Source: SIAJ01 sp036266155
GTDB taxonomy: Bacteria > Planctomycetota > Planctomycetia > Gemmatales > Gemmataceae
Length of the DNA: 7,925 bases
Assembly (NCBI GenBank): GCA_036266155.1
Contig: DATANR010000133.1
Span: 1 to 7,925, forward strand
Reading direction: 5' to 3'
Shown: positions 1 through 6,346 of the stretch, piece by piece
Numbering within the stretch: the first letter of the stretch is position 1
Layout: every line of letters starts with the position of its first letter
Translations under genes and position numbers: made by a program
Notes under the pieces: model-generated
The model's input: only the letters and a program-made list of their open reading frames with translations
Databases searched by the model: none
What the model was told of the DNA's origin: nothing

Positions 1-191
1 GCTGCGTACATATCGGCGGCGGCAACGAGTTGCGGAAGCGCTTTGCCACGGCGCTTTTGCCACAAATTCTTAATTGATAAACCGTTACACAAAACAAATC
101 GTCGTACGAACGACAACTCGTTGCCACGTTGCCGAGGTTGCCGGCAACGGCTTGACCCCCACACTGTCACGGCAACGAGTTGCGTGCAGCC
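1..191. repeat. Non-coding region with GGCAACGAGTTG repeats
   Basis: No credible gene lies here. The 14-mer GGCAACGAGTTGCG occurs at 21-34 and again at 171-184, and its 12-base core is inverted at 114-125 (CAACTCGTTGCC). A perfect 12-base palindrome GTTGCCGGCAAC is at 137-148. A second near-duplicate pair is GCGCTTTGCCAC (38-49) and GCGCTTTTGCCAC (51-63). The region lies directly 3' of the DUF1559 gene, so part of it probably forms the transcript end. The repeats may belong to a family dispersed in the genome, which cannot be tested from one window. Confidence 0.6.
88..182 (-). terminator. Possible stem-loop terminator after the DUF1559 gene
   Basis: Read on the minus strand, 182-171 and 125-114 form a perfect 12-bp stem. 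It encloses 45 bases that contain the inner palindrome GTTGCCGGCAAC (148-137). A second small hairpin (114-101) follows, then a T-rich tract around 100-88. The structure starts about 10 bases after the DUF1559 stop codon. It could end that transcript, but the T-rich tract is interrupted and some distance from the main stem, so a repeat element with no termination role is also possible. Confidence 0.35.
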
Positions 192-1214
192 TCAGTAGTT
201 CCCAATAACCTCGCCGCCCGCCCGCGTGCCGAGCGCCCGCCACGTTGTCGCGTCGATCGTGTTGCGAACGAAGCGCACGGAGCCGTCGCCGAGGAGCACG
301 TTCACGCCGCCCGGATGGTAGCTGCGGGCGGCCGCCTGGCCGGGGTTGTGCGACGCGTTGCTGCAATCCCACCGCGGGTCGTTCGGCAGCAGGTGGTGGT
401 TGTAGTTGCAGTCGGCGTAGTGGCCGTTGATCCACTTCGCGCCGCGCATGTTCGACCAGGTGCCGCCGCCGGCGCAGTTGGCGTCGCTCGTCACCGTGCT
501 GCCAGACAACGTCAGCACTTGCCGGGCGGCGCTTTGCGGCGTCGCCCCGCTGGTGTCCGGCATGCCGCTGCCCATCGTGCTTTCGCTGAACGCCACCGTG
601 TTCGACAGGCCGTCCGTGATCATGGCCATCGCGAGCGGTTCCTGGCCGAACATACCGTCGCTCGTCTTGTATTGGCCCCACCACGTGCCCGTGTTGTCCG
701 TGCTGCCGTCGCCGCTGCCGATGCAGGCGACGTAGTTGGTCCCGGCGTACTTGTCGGTCGACGAGACCGCGCCGCTCGGCGTGGTGGCGAACGCGTTCGG
801 GTTCAGCCCGTTCATCGGATCGCTCGGGCAGGTGTACAGCTTGATGATGGTGATCGACGCCTGGTAATTGCCCGGGATCAGCGGATACTGGGCGACGTTC
901 GAGTTGTACAGCGGCACCAACCCGACATCGACGTTGCGGCCCAGGTTGTCCTGCTCGATGTAGGCCAGGATGCGGCCATGAACCGAGACGACGAGCGGAT
1001 AGCCGGCGCGCCCCGGGGGCAATGCGCCGATGGCGCTTTCGTAGTTGTGCAGGGCGAGGCCGATCTGCTTGAGGTTGTTCTCGCACTTCAAGCGATTGGC
1101 CGACTCGCGGACCTTCTGCACAGCCGGCAACAGCAGGCCGATCAGGATGGCGATGATCGCGATGACAACGAGCAGTTCAATCAACGTAAACGCGTTGCGC
1201 GTGATGTTCTTCAT
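192..1214 (-). CDS. DUF1559 domain protein with prepilin-type N-terminal signal
   Basis: This 340-residue protein has the layout of the DUF1559 family, which is greatly expanded in planctomycetes. Residues 6-30 carry the type III (prepilin) signal: RNA, then FTLIELLVVIAIIAIL, with Glu13 at position +5 of the predicted cleavage site. The residue before the cut is Ala8 rather than the usual Gly. The pseudopilin-like helix continues into LLPAVQKVRESANRLKC. Further family marks are YTCPSDP (127-133), ITDGLSNTVAFSE (199-211) and the H-X9-DG motif near the C-terminus (His300, Asp310-Gly311). The family role is unproven; a surface or pilus-like assembly processed by prepilin peptidase is an inference. 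The ATG at 1214 has AGGAA (1220-1224) five bases upstream. The gene follows the DUF4198 stop by 12 bases, so the two are very likely co-transcribed. Confidence 0.93.
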   Translation of the reverse strand: MKNITRNAFTLIELLVVIAIIAILIGLLLPAVQKVRESANRLKCENNLKQIGLALHNYESAIGALPPGRAGYPLVVSVHGRILAYIEQDNLGRNVDVGLVPLYNSNVAQYPLIPGNYQASITIIKLYTCPSDPMNGLNPNAFATTPSGAVSSTDKYAGTNYVACIGSGDGSTDNTGTWWGQYKTSDGMFGQEPLAMAMITDGLSNTVAFSESTMGSGMPDTSGATPQSAARQVLTLSGSTVTSDANCAGGGTWSNMRGAKWINGHYADCNYNHHLLPNDPRWDCSNASHNPGQAAARSYHPGGVNVLLGDGSVRFVRNTIDATTWRALGTRAGGEVIGNY

Positions 1215-1226
1215 GGTGGTTCCTGG

Positions 1227-2024
1227 TTACTCCCCGCAACAGGGACAGATGTCGGGGACAAAAATCGTGAGCGTGGCGGTGTACGCGATCGTGTCGTACT
1301 CAGCCTTGCCACTCGCGGCTTCTTTGTGATGAACGACGATCAGGTAGTAGTTGCCCGTCTTCGGCGTGAATGCCGCTTTGCCAAGCGTGTCGGTCTTGCG
1401 TTCAAAGTTCTTGTCGAAGTCGGCGGCCAATGTTTCGCCACGCGGGATGAAGCTGACGCGCGCCTCGGGCAAGGGCTTGCCCTGGAACAGCACGCGGACC
1501 TTCATCTCGACGCCCGGCCCCATCGGCGTGATCGGATGTGCGTCAGGCACAAGCTCCAATGCATGCCCGAGCGGCTTGTCAAAACCCTTCCAATCACGCG
1601 ACACCTTGTCGAGCGTCGGGCTGATCAGAAAGAACGCCTTTGCGCTGCGAATTGAGCGAACGGGCTTGCCGTGGTTGACCACTTTGTCCTGCGTGTGGCT
1701 GACAACGTACAGGCCCGGCTTGTCGGCGGCGAACTTGGCCGAATGAAAGCCTTCCTTCGGGGCGTACCCGAGATCGGCGAGTTTCGGGATCACGTCAAAA
1801 GTCTTGCCCGCCGGATCGGTGACGGCCAGCGTGGCGCCGTCGAGGTCCGGCTTCGACGCGAGCTTGAAGTCGCGGTGGTCGTTGCCGTGGTTGCCGAGCA
1901 TCAAGTCGATGTGGACGGCATCGCCGGTGCGGATCAGGTTCGTGTTCGTCTGCACCCACGTGTCGTGGGCCAGCGCCGGCAACGCAGTCGCCAGCGTGAG
2001 AGAGAGTATCAGGCCATGTCGCAT
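1227..2024 (-). CDS. DUF4198 domain-containing secreted protein
   Basis: The product is 265 residues when started at the ATG at 2024. The N-terminus is a clear Sec signal peptide (MRHGLILSLTLATALPALA) with cleavage predicted after Ala19, so the mature protein would begin HDTW. That start is typical of DUF4198 proteins, which resemble NikM-type nickel-uptake components. Other family features are FDKPLGHALELVPDAHP (about 148-164), a second beta-sandwich part with VRVLFQGKPLPEARV, and a conserved TDTLGKAAFTPKTGNYYLIVVHH stretch, of which the last His pair could bind metal. The C-terminus ends in an unusual CPCCGE. The frame stays open back to a TTG at 2123, but the added N-terminus is arginine-rich and not signal-like, so 2024 is preferred; the ribosome site there (GGACGA) is weak. 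Metal transport or binding is inferred, not shown. Confidence 0.88.
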   Translation of the reverse strand: MRHGLILSLTLATALPALAHDTWVQTNTNLIRTGDAVHIDLMLGNHGNDHRDFKLASKPDLDGATLAVTDPAGKTFDVIPKLADLGYAPKEGFHSAKFAADKPGLYVVSHTQDKVVNHGKPVRSIRSAKAFFLISPTLDKVSRDWKGFDKPLGHALELVPDAHPITPMGPGVEMKVRVLFQGKPLPEARVSFIPRGETLAADFDKNFERKTDTLGKAAFTPKTGNYYLIVVHHKEAASGKAEYDTIAYTATLTIFVPDICPCCGE

Positions 2025-2126
2025 GAAGTTCGTCCGTGGTGTGAATCCGAGCGCGGACCCGACGCGACGGCGCACCGGTGAACGGCGTCGGCCGCGCGAT
2101 CGAGCGTGATACCTACGGCACAACGA

Positions 2127-2633
2127 TCAGATGGACCGCGGAGGGGGATCGTCCGGTGGGACGGTCAAAGAAGTGGCGTCGATGTCGAATACGGTGAACG
2201 GCGAACTTTCATTTGGAAGCACTGACCACGTTACGGCCGGCTCAGGCGGAATGCTCGCGGGGACCACAGAGCCGGGCACCACATCCTTCGGGCCTTGGCA
2301 CTTCGACTGGAGTGTTGGACTAATCCAAGTCACCGTAGCGGTGCCGGCATTCTTGCCTCGGCAGCAGGGTGCAACATCATCGCTGGCGTCGGCGTCGTGA
2401 TGGCAACAGCAACGGCCGGCAGTGCGATCGGCGAGGCAGCAGCCGCAAGGTGCATCGGGCGCCGGCGACGAGCCGCGCACCACGGGCAGGCCGAAAACGC
2501 CTACAACCTGACCAATCAAGGCCAGGCAGATCGCAATCGGCGGAGTGATGCGGGGCGTCACGTTGATGACCAGGGTGATGGCCGGCAGGCAGGTAGAGAG
2601 AATTCTAAGGTGTGGTGCGGTGGCTGTCGACAA
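2127..2633 (-). CDS. Small cysteine-rich membrane-anchored or secreted protein, planctomycete type
   Basis: No named family is assigned, but the layout is one I recognise from unnamed planctomycete proteins. It has an N-terminal hydrophobic segment (residues 32-50, ending VVGVFGLPVV), then clustered cysteines, CGCC (63-66), RCCCHH (74-79) and CC (90-91), plus Cys112 in a KCQGP motif. The tail is rich in Pro, Ser and Thr and ends PPDDPPPR. Paired cysteines next to His-His suggest a metal-binding or redox role; this is inference. The start is uncertain. The longest frame begins at a TTG (2633) with GGAA close upstream. A GTG at 2561 would give a shorter 144-residue protein whose N-terminus (TPRITPPIAICLALIG) looks like a cleaner signal or anchor, but it has no ribosome site. 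The gene ends 102 bases before the DUF4198 start on the same strand, so a shared transcript is likely. Confidence 0.72.
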   Translation of the reverse strand: MSTATAPHLRILSTCLPAITLVINVTPRITPPIAICLALIGQVVGVFGLPVVRGSSPAPDAPCGCCLADRTAGRCCCHHDADASDDVAPCCRGKNAGTATVTWISPTLQSKCQGPKDVVPGSVVPASIPPEPAVTWSVLPNESSPFTVFDIDATSLTVPPDDPPPRSI

Positions 2634-2650
2634 GATTCCAAAATCGCTAG

Positions 2651-2751
2651 TTCGACGCTCCTGCGTCGAATGCTCTCAACGACGCTCTGCGTCGTTGTGG
2701 CATTCGACTTTGCTGGCCACGCTCGCATCGACGCAGAGCGTCGAACGAGCG
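2651..2751. repeat. Three clustered palindromes, REP/BIME-like
   Basis: Three hairpins share the arm CGACGC/GCGTCG. The first is TTCGACGC-tcct-GCGTCGAA (2651-2670), the second CAACGACGC-tct-GCGTCGTTG (2677-2697). The third is TCGACGC-aga-GCGTCGA (2728-2744), extended by outer arms CGCTCG (2720-2725) and CGAGCG (2746-2751). The 15-base cores of the second (2680-2694) and third (2729-2743) are exact reverse complements of each other. A 5-bp stem GTGGC/GCCAC (2697-2701, 2716-2720) lies between them. The cluster fills the gap between two minus-strand genes, starting 4 bases after the stop codon at 2756. It may stabilise or end the upstream mRNA. No long T-run follows; only TTTT about seven bases after the last stem on the minus strand. 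Confidence 0.75.
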
Positions 2752-2755
2752 TTTG

Positions 2756-3820
2756 CTACTTCGCCATCTTCAACTGCGTCCAAGACCGCGTCCCGCCAGT
2801 ATTCGGATCAAAACCGGCCTCATCCGAAAGAATGTATTCGCCGCTGGCGCTGCTCCAGGCGTTCTTGTAGCCGCTCGGCAACTGCACCGGATACTTCTCG
2901 TGCGGGGTGTCGTAGCGAGCGACGCCGCGAATGTAGTCGCTGAATTGCTGGTGAACCCGGTCCTGCGACTTCTGCCGGCTCCAGTAGGCGTCGCTGTACA
3001 TCTTGAAGATCTCATCCGAATTCCGGGTGATCGTATCGCTGATCTTCTTGGCGTTCGCGATGCCCTGGGCCATGCGATTCTGATACAAGTCGCTCACGTA
3101 CATGTATTGGCCAAACCACTTCGGCTGAATCTGGGCCGAGTGAACGCTGGCAAGCATGAGCGGCGTGGCCGCGTCGAGCTTGCCCTTCGCGGCCCGGAGC
3201 GCGAACGGCGTGCTGACCGGGCCCCAGGTGTAGGCGATGCAGTTGTTGACGCCGAGGTTGGCTGACGTGACGAACACGGCCAGATAGATGTCCTCCTCGA
3301 CGGCTTGCCCATCGATCGCATACTCGATGCGCACACGCCCGGCTTTGACCTTGGCGCCGCCCATCGACGCGGAGTGTGCTTTGGCGACTTCGGGCATGTC
3401 CTGGTAGCCGGTGATCTTGGGCCGATACTTCGCCCGTAGGTTCGGCAAAGTCAGTTCTTCCACGACGTCGTGCGGATGCTCGATAACGGGGCGGACGATC
3501 GACCCCATGTAATTCGTGCCCTTCGTCATTGGCACAACCGGGTTGCTGAACCAGCAGCCGTAGCACCAGGGGAACGTCTCGATCTGTTCGAGGCTATCCG
3601 GATTCGACACCTTGATTTCGAGGCATGCGAGATTGGTGAGGTCGGGATACCACTGAACGCCGCCCGTGACTTTCCAGCCCTTCGGCTTTAGGAACGTGAC
3701 GGCCTCCAGGTTGTTGATTTGCGGATCTTTGATGGCGACCGGTTCGAGCACAATCGGCCCGGCAAACGCGACCGGTGCGAGGATGGCGGAGAGGACGGGG
3801 GCAAGATGGCTGGCGGACAC
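2756..3820 (-). CDS. Exported protein of unknown function
   Basis: The preferred start is the GTG at 3820, which has GGAG (3827-3830) six bases upstream and gives 354 residues. An ATG at 3856 would add 12 residues, but it has no ribosome site and places a strong hairpin in its first codons. The N-terminus is hydrophobic and Ala/Pro-rich (LAPVLSAILAPVAFA) and reads as a signal peptide ending near residue 20, although it lacks basic residues. The body has GWKVTGGVQWYPDL (48-61), an aromatic/Cys stretch FPWCYGCWF (83-91), a mixed beta part, a likely alpha-helical part (about 243-298), and a C-terminal motif LPSGYKNAW followed by GEYILSD (314-333). That ending and the GWKVTGGV motif recall an uncharacterised bacterial family, but I cannot name it or give a function. 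It follows the HEAT-repeat gene by 75 bases on the same strand and is probably co-transcribed with it. Confidence 0.82.
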   Translation of the reverse strand: MSASHLAPVLSAILAPVAFAGPIVLEPVAIKDPQINNLEAVTFLKPKGWKVTGGVQWYPDLTNLACLEIKVSNPDSLEQIETFPWCYGCWFSNPVVPMTKGTNYMGSIVRPVIEHPHDVVEELTLPNLRAKYRPKITGYQDMPEVAKAHSASMGGAKVKAGRVRIEYAIDGQAVEEDIYLAVFVTSANLGVNNCIAYTWGPVSTPFALRAAKGKLDAATPLMLASVHSAQIQPKWFGQYMYVSDLYQNRMAQGIANAKKISDTITRNSDEIFKMYSDAYWSRQKSQDRVHQQFSDYIRGVARYDTPHEKYPVQLPSGYKNAWSSASGEYILSDEAGFDPNTGGTRSWTQLKMAK

Positions 3821-3826
3821 GATCGG

Positions 3827-3852
3827 CTCCGGATTGGGGGCTGGTTGCCCCC
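3827..3852 (-). promoter_or_regulatory. GC hairpin next to ribosome site of exported-protein gene
   Basis: On the minus strand, GGGGGC (3852-3847), loop AACCA and GCCCCC (3841-3836) form a 6-bp all-GC stem. It ends five bases before the ribosome site GGAG (3830-3827) that serves the GTG start at 3820. Two smaller palindromes, TACCG/CGGTA (3856-3871) and CAAGATCTTG (3880-3889), fill the rest of the gap to the upstream stop codon. The hairpin could tune translation or mRNA processing between the two genes; this is inference from position only. Confidence 0.4.
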
Positions 3853-3895
3853 CCATACCGGCGAATCGGTAGGCTGTGACAAGATCTTGCGAAAT

Positions 3896-4960
3896 CTATT
3901 TCCGTGACTTGTCGCGTTCTTGCGCAAACTCGCGTATCTCCTTGCGCATCGAGACTTGTGTCTCGTGCTCCGTCTTGTCAATGGCCACCGGCTTTGCTTT
4001 TTCGATAGCATCGACCGCGTATTTCGCGGCGTTGACAACGTTTTCATCCTTCGACTTTTGCAATTCTTGCAAAATCGGGAGAAGTGGTTTGCCCGCCGCG
4101 CCGAGGCGGCTTGCGGAACTAATCGCGCAACGGAGCGGATACTCGTGCCTTTCGGTTTTCAGCAGCTTTTCCAGGTCGGGCAAGACGTCCTCGGGCGTAA
4201 TCGGCCGACGTGACAGACTTGTCGCCGCGTGACCGCGCACGTCGGGGTTCGTGTTCGCCAGTTCCTTGCGTGTCCGTTCCAACAGAATCTGAAGATCAAC
4301 GACGGGAGTGCTCGTCGGGATTTCCAGAATGTCGATCGCGATGGCGCCGCTCATGCCGGCCAGGACTCGTTCTAACCGGTCGCGCGTCTCGGCCGCTTTG
4401 GTTTCGTTCATCGCCCGGCGCAGGCTCGCGGCGACGGGGCGGCCGATGGCAGTCAACTCTTTCGCGGCCAACTCGCGGGTTTTGAAGTCATCGCTGTTCA
4501 ATTGATCGATCCACTTCTTCACCTGCTCCATGTTCTTCGGCGGCGCGGGAACGAGTGCGTTCACGTAAATCGTCAACGTCGCGCGCGTGTCGGCCACGCC
4601 AAAGTCGCCCATCGGCACGTGCAGACTCCAGTCGCAGGCCACAGGTTTGCCGCCAAGCGTGTGCGTGCCACCGGGGCCGGGCAACAGAATGATCTCGCGC
4701 CTGTCGGCCGGGATGTCCACGAAGCGACGGATCGCTTGGTTGAGCGCTTTGGCCGATCCCTTGAAGAAGAAGGTCGGGTTGCCGTTGACCTCGTACCAGT
4801 AGACGCGCTCCTCGATATTGACGGCCGCCAGGAGCTGCGAACTGAAACCCCAGCCGTCCTTGATGGGTTCATTGCCCAATTGTTCGGTGGCCAAGGCGTG
4901 GACCGCCGCCGGCATACACAGGACGACGGCGAAGCACGCCACGACGGCAAATCGAATCAT
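3896..4960 (-). CDS. Secreted HEAT-repeat protein
   Basis: This 354-residue protein starts with a signal peptide (IRFAVVACFAVVLCMPAAVHA, residues 2-22). Residues about 28-138 form a compact domain of unknown type with FFFKGSAKALNQAIRRF and ILLPGPGGTHTLGGKPVACDWSLHVPMGDFG. From about 143 the chain is alpha-helical with HEAT-like units: VKKWIDQLNSDDFKTRELAAKEL (147-169) leading to RDRLERVL (193-200), another around 221-268 and a last one around 259-322 containing KPLLPILQELQKSKDENVVNAA. The DDFKTRELAAKEL-type repeat is frequent in planctomycete proteins. The C-terminal 30 residues are highly charged. HEAT repeats usually act as binding scaffolds, so a periplasmic interaction role is inferred; no catalytic motif is seen. 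The ATG at 4960 has GGGAG (4969-4973) eight bases upstream. It is the first gene of the minus-strand block. Confidence 0.88.
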   Translation of the reverse strand: MIRFAVVACFAVVLCMPAAVHALATEQLGNEPIKDGWGFSSQLLAAVNIEERVYWYEVNGNPTFFFKGSAKALNQAIRRFVDIPADRREIILLPGPGGTHTLGGKPVACDWSLHVPMGDFGVADTRATLTIYVNALVPAPPKNMEQVKKWIDQLNSDDFKTRELAAKELTAIGRPVAASLRRAMNETKAAETRDRLERVLAGMSGAIAIDILEIPTSTPVVDLQILLERTRKELANTNPDVRGHAATSLSRRPITPEDVLPDLEKLLKTERHEYPLRCAISSASRLGAAGKPLLPILQELQKSKDENVVNAAKYAVDAIEKAKPVAIDKTEHETQVSMRKEIREFAQERDKSRK

Positions 4961-5108
4961 TGAGATGGCTCCCGTGAGAAGGGCGCACGCATCCTTGCTG
5001 ATTAGACGGATGAGAATACCGGTCGACTATCAGGTCACCTCTCGACGGCTGACCTTCAGCATGGGATGATGGGCCGATTCCAATGCCCAATCATTCCCGA
5101 GGTTTACC
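4961..5108. promoter_or_regulatory. Divergent intergenic region between HEAT-repeat and MR/MLE genes
   Basis: These 148 bases lie between two genes transcribed away from each other, so promoters for both must lie here or overlap the gene starts. I could not assign -35 and -10 boxes with confidence on either strand. A TTGCTG around 4995-5000 is followed by poor -10 candidates. The minus-strand ribosome site GGGAG is at 4969-4973 and the plus-strand site GAGG at 5099-5102. The plus-strand half holds the two stem-loops listed separately. Confidence 0.55.
5048..5102 (+). promoter_or_regulatory. Leader stem-loops abutting the ribosome site of the MR/MLE gene
   Basis: A small hairpin GCTGA-cct-TCAGC (5048-5060) is followed by an imperfect 12-bp stem. 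Its left arm is GGGATGATGGGC (5063-5074) and its right arm GCCCAATCATTCCC (5085-5098), with one extra A and one extra T bulged on the right. The right arm ends exactly where the ribosome site GAGG (5099-5102) begins, six bases before the ATG at 5109. This placement could allow translational control, but no known riboswitch or protein site is recognised. Confidence 0.4.
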
Positions 5109-6308
5109 ATGATCACCACTCGCCGCGAAGTGTTTTCCGCACTGGGGGCGTTTGCCGCCGGGCAAGCGCTGCTGAGCGACGCCATCGCCCAGGACAACAA
5201 CCCGGCCGCCCATGTCGCCGACCGATCGTCGACCATCAAGATCACGAAGATGCGGGCGACGTGGGTCGGGCCGGCGGTGTACGTGAAAATCGAGACCAAC
5301 CACGGCGTCACAGGCTGGGGCGAGATCAAGGGCGTCGATCCGCGCGTGGCCAAGCCGCTCGCGGAGTCGCTGTTCGAACTCATTGACGGCGAGAACCCGA
5401 CGCGCATCGAGTTTATCTGGCAAAAGCTCTATCGCGCTCATCGCGACATCCGCGGCGGGCCGTTCATGGTGCACACGATCGCGGGTATCGACATCGCGCT
5501 CTGGGACCTCGCGGGCAAGCTCTGGAACACGCCCGTCTATCGCTTGCTCGGCGGGCCGACGCGCGACAAGATTCGCGTCTACCATACGCCGCAGGCGAAG
5601 AAGTTGCCGCCCGGCGGGCCGTACGAGCACAGCTTGACGCCGGCGCAGGTTGACGCGATCGTCGCCAACATCAAGGCTGCCCGCGAGCAGGTGGGTCCGA
5701 GTGGGGCGGTGATGCTCGACGCGCATTGCGCGATCCCGCCGGCCAGCCTGATTCAATTGGCCGGCGCGCTCAAGCCGTACGATCTGCTGTTCCTGGAAGA
5801 GCCTGCGGTGCCGGGTAACATCGAGGTGTTCAAACGGCTCAAGGAGAAAATCTCGATCCCACTGGCGGCCGGCGAACGCGACCGCACGATCTGGGAGTTT
5901 CTGCCGTACTTACAGAATCGCTGCCTCGACATTCTTCAGCCGGACTGCTGCCACGGCGGCGGGATCACGTCGATGCGGAAGGTCGCGATCCTCGCGGAGA
6001 CGTGGCAGACACCGCTGGCCCCGCACTGTACGGCCGGCTTCCTCGGCATCGCCGCGAGCCTGCACGTCGTCTCGGCGATCCCGCTGTTCTTAATCCACGA
6101 GTTTTATCCGGACAACGCGGGCTTCAACAAAGTCGGCATCACGCGCATGGAATACAAGCTCGACAAGGATGGCTACATCGGTCTGCCGCCGGGGCCTGGG
6201 CTTGGCGTCGAAGTCGACGAGAAGAAGCTCGACGAGGAGGCGAAGAAGCCGCAGACGTACAAGTGGCCGGGCGCGAAGCTCAAGGACGGGTCGATCTCGG
6301 ATTATTGA
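5109..6308 (+). CDS. Tat-exported mandelate racemase/muconate lactonizing family enzyme (sugar-acid dehydratase-like)
   Basis: The 399-residue product belongs to the enolase superfamily. Residues 1-28 look like a Tat signal (TTRREVFSALGAFAAGQ, ending AIAQ), placing the enzyme outside the cytoplasm. An N-terminal capping domain runs from about 43 to 155 and the barrel from about 156 to 365. The expected metal ligands are visible: Asp204 in LDAH, Glu230 in LEEP and Glu256 in AGER. His206 fits the DxH arrangement of galactonate dehydratase-like members, and the Asp279 (QPD) / His306 (APHC) dyad and Glu331 (HEF) match the general acid/base set. No KxK motif is seen at the second strand. The family removes a proton next to a carboxylate, and dehydration of a sugar acid is the likely reaction; the substrate is unknown. 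The ATG has GAGG six bases upstream. The gene is divergent from the secreted HEAT-repeat gene. Confidence 0.92.
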   Translation: MITTRREVFSALGAFAAGQALLSDAIAQDNNPAAHVADRSSTIKITKMRATWVGPAVYVKIETNHGVTGWGEIKGVDPRVAKPLAESLFELIDGENPTRIEFIWQKLYRAHRDIRGGPFMVHTIAGIDIALWDLAGKLWNTPVYRLLGGPTRDKIRVYHTPQAKKLPPGGPYEHSLTPAQVDAIVANIKAAREQVGPSGAVMLDAHCAIPPASLIQLAGALKPYDLLFLEEPAVPGNIEVFKRLKEKISIPLAAGERDRTIWEFLPYLQNRCLDILQPDCCHGGGITSMRKVAILAETWQTPLAPHCTAGFLGIAASLHVVSAIPLFLIHEFYPDNAGFNKVGITRMEYKLDKDGYIGLPPGPGLGVEVDEKKLDEEAKKPQTYKWPGAKLKDGSISDY

Positions 6309-6346
6309 GCCAAGAAAAGTTCGAAAATCCGGCCGCAAAGGAGTAG

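Noticed and set aside
180..1655. A 491-codon open frame on the plus strand over the DUF1559 and DUF4198 genes
   Set aside because: It is rich in Arg, Val and Ala, has no recognisable domain and runs antisense to two clear genes. Long antisense frames are expected in GC-rich coding DNA.
3821..3856. ATG at 3856 as the start of the exported-protein gene
   Set aside because: It lacks a ribosome site and adds Pro/Gly-rich residues encoded by a GC hairpin. The GTG at 3820 has GGAG at proper spacing and puts the signal peptide at the N-terminus.
4995..5025. A sigma-70-like promoter (TTGCTG with a nearby AT-containing -10)
   Set aside because: The possible -10 boxes are poor and the spacing is wrong for the better ones, so no promoter is called.
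5091..5756. A 221-codon minus-strand frame opposite the MR/MLE enzyme
   Set aside because: Arg/Asp/Val-rich composition without motifs, and it lies antisense to an enzyme with an intact active site.
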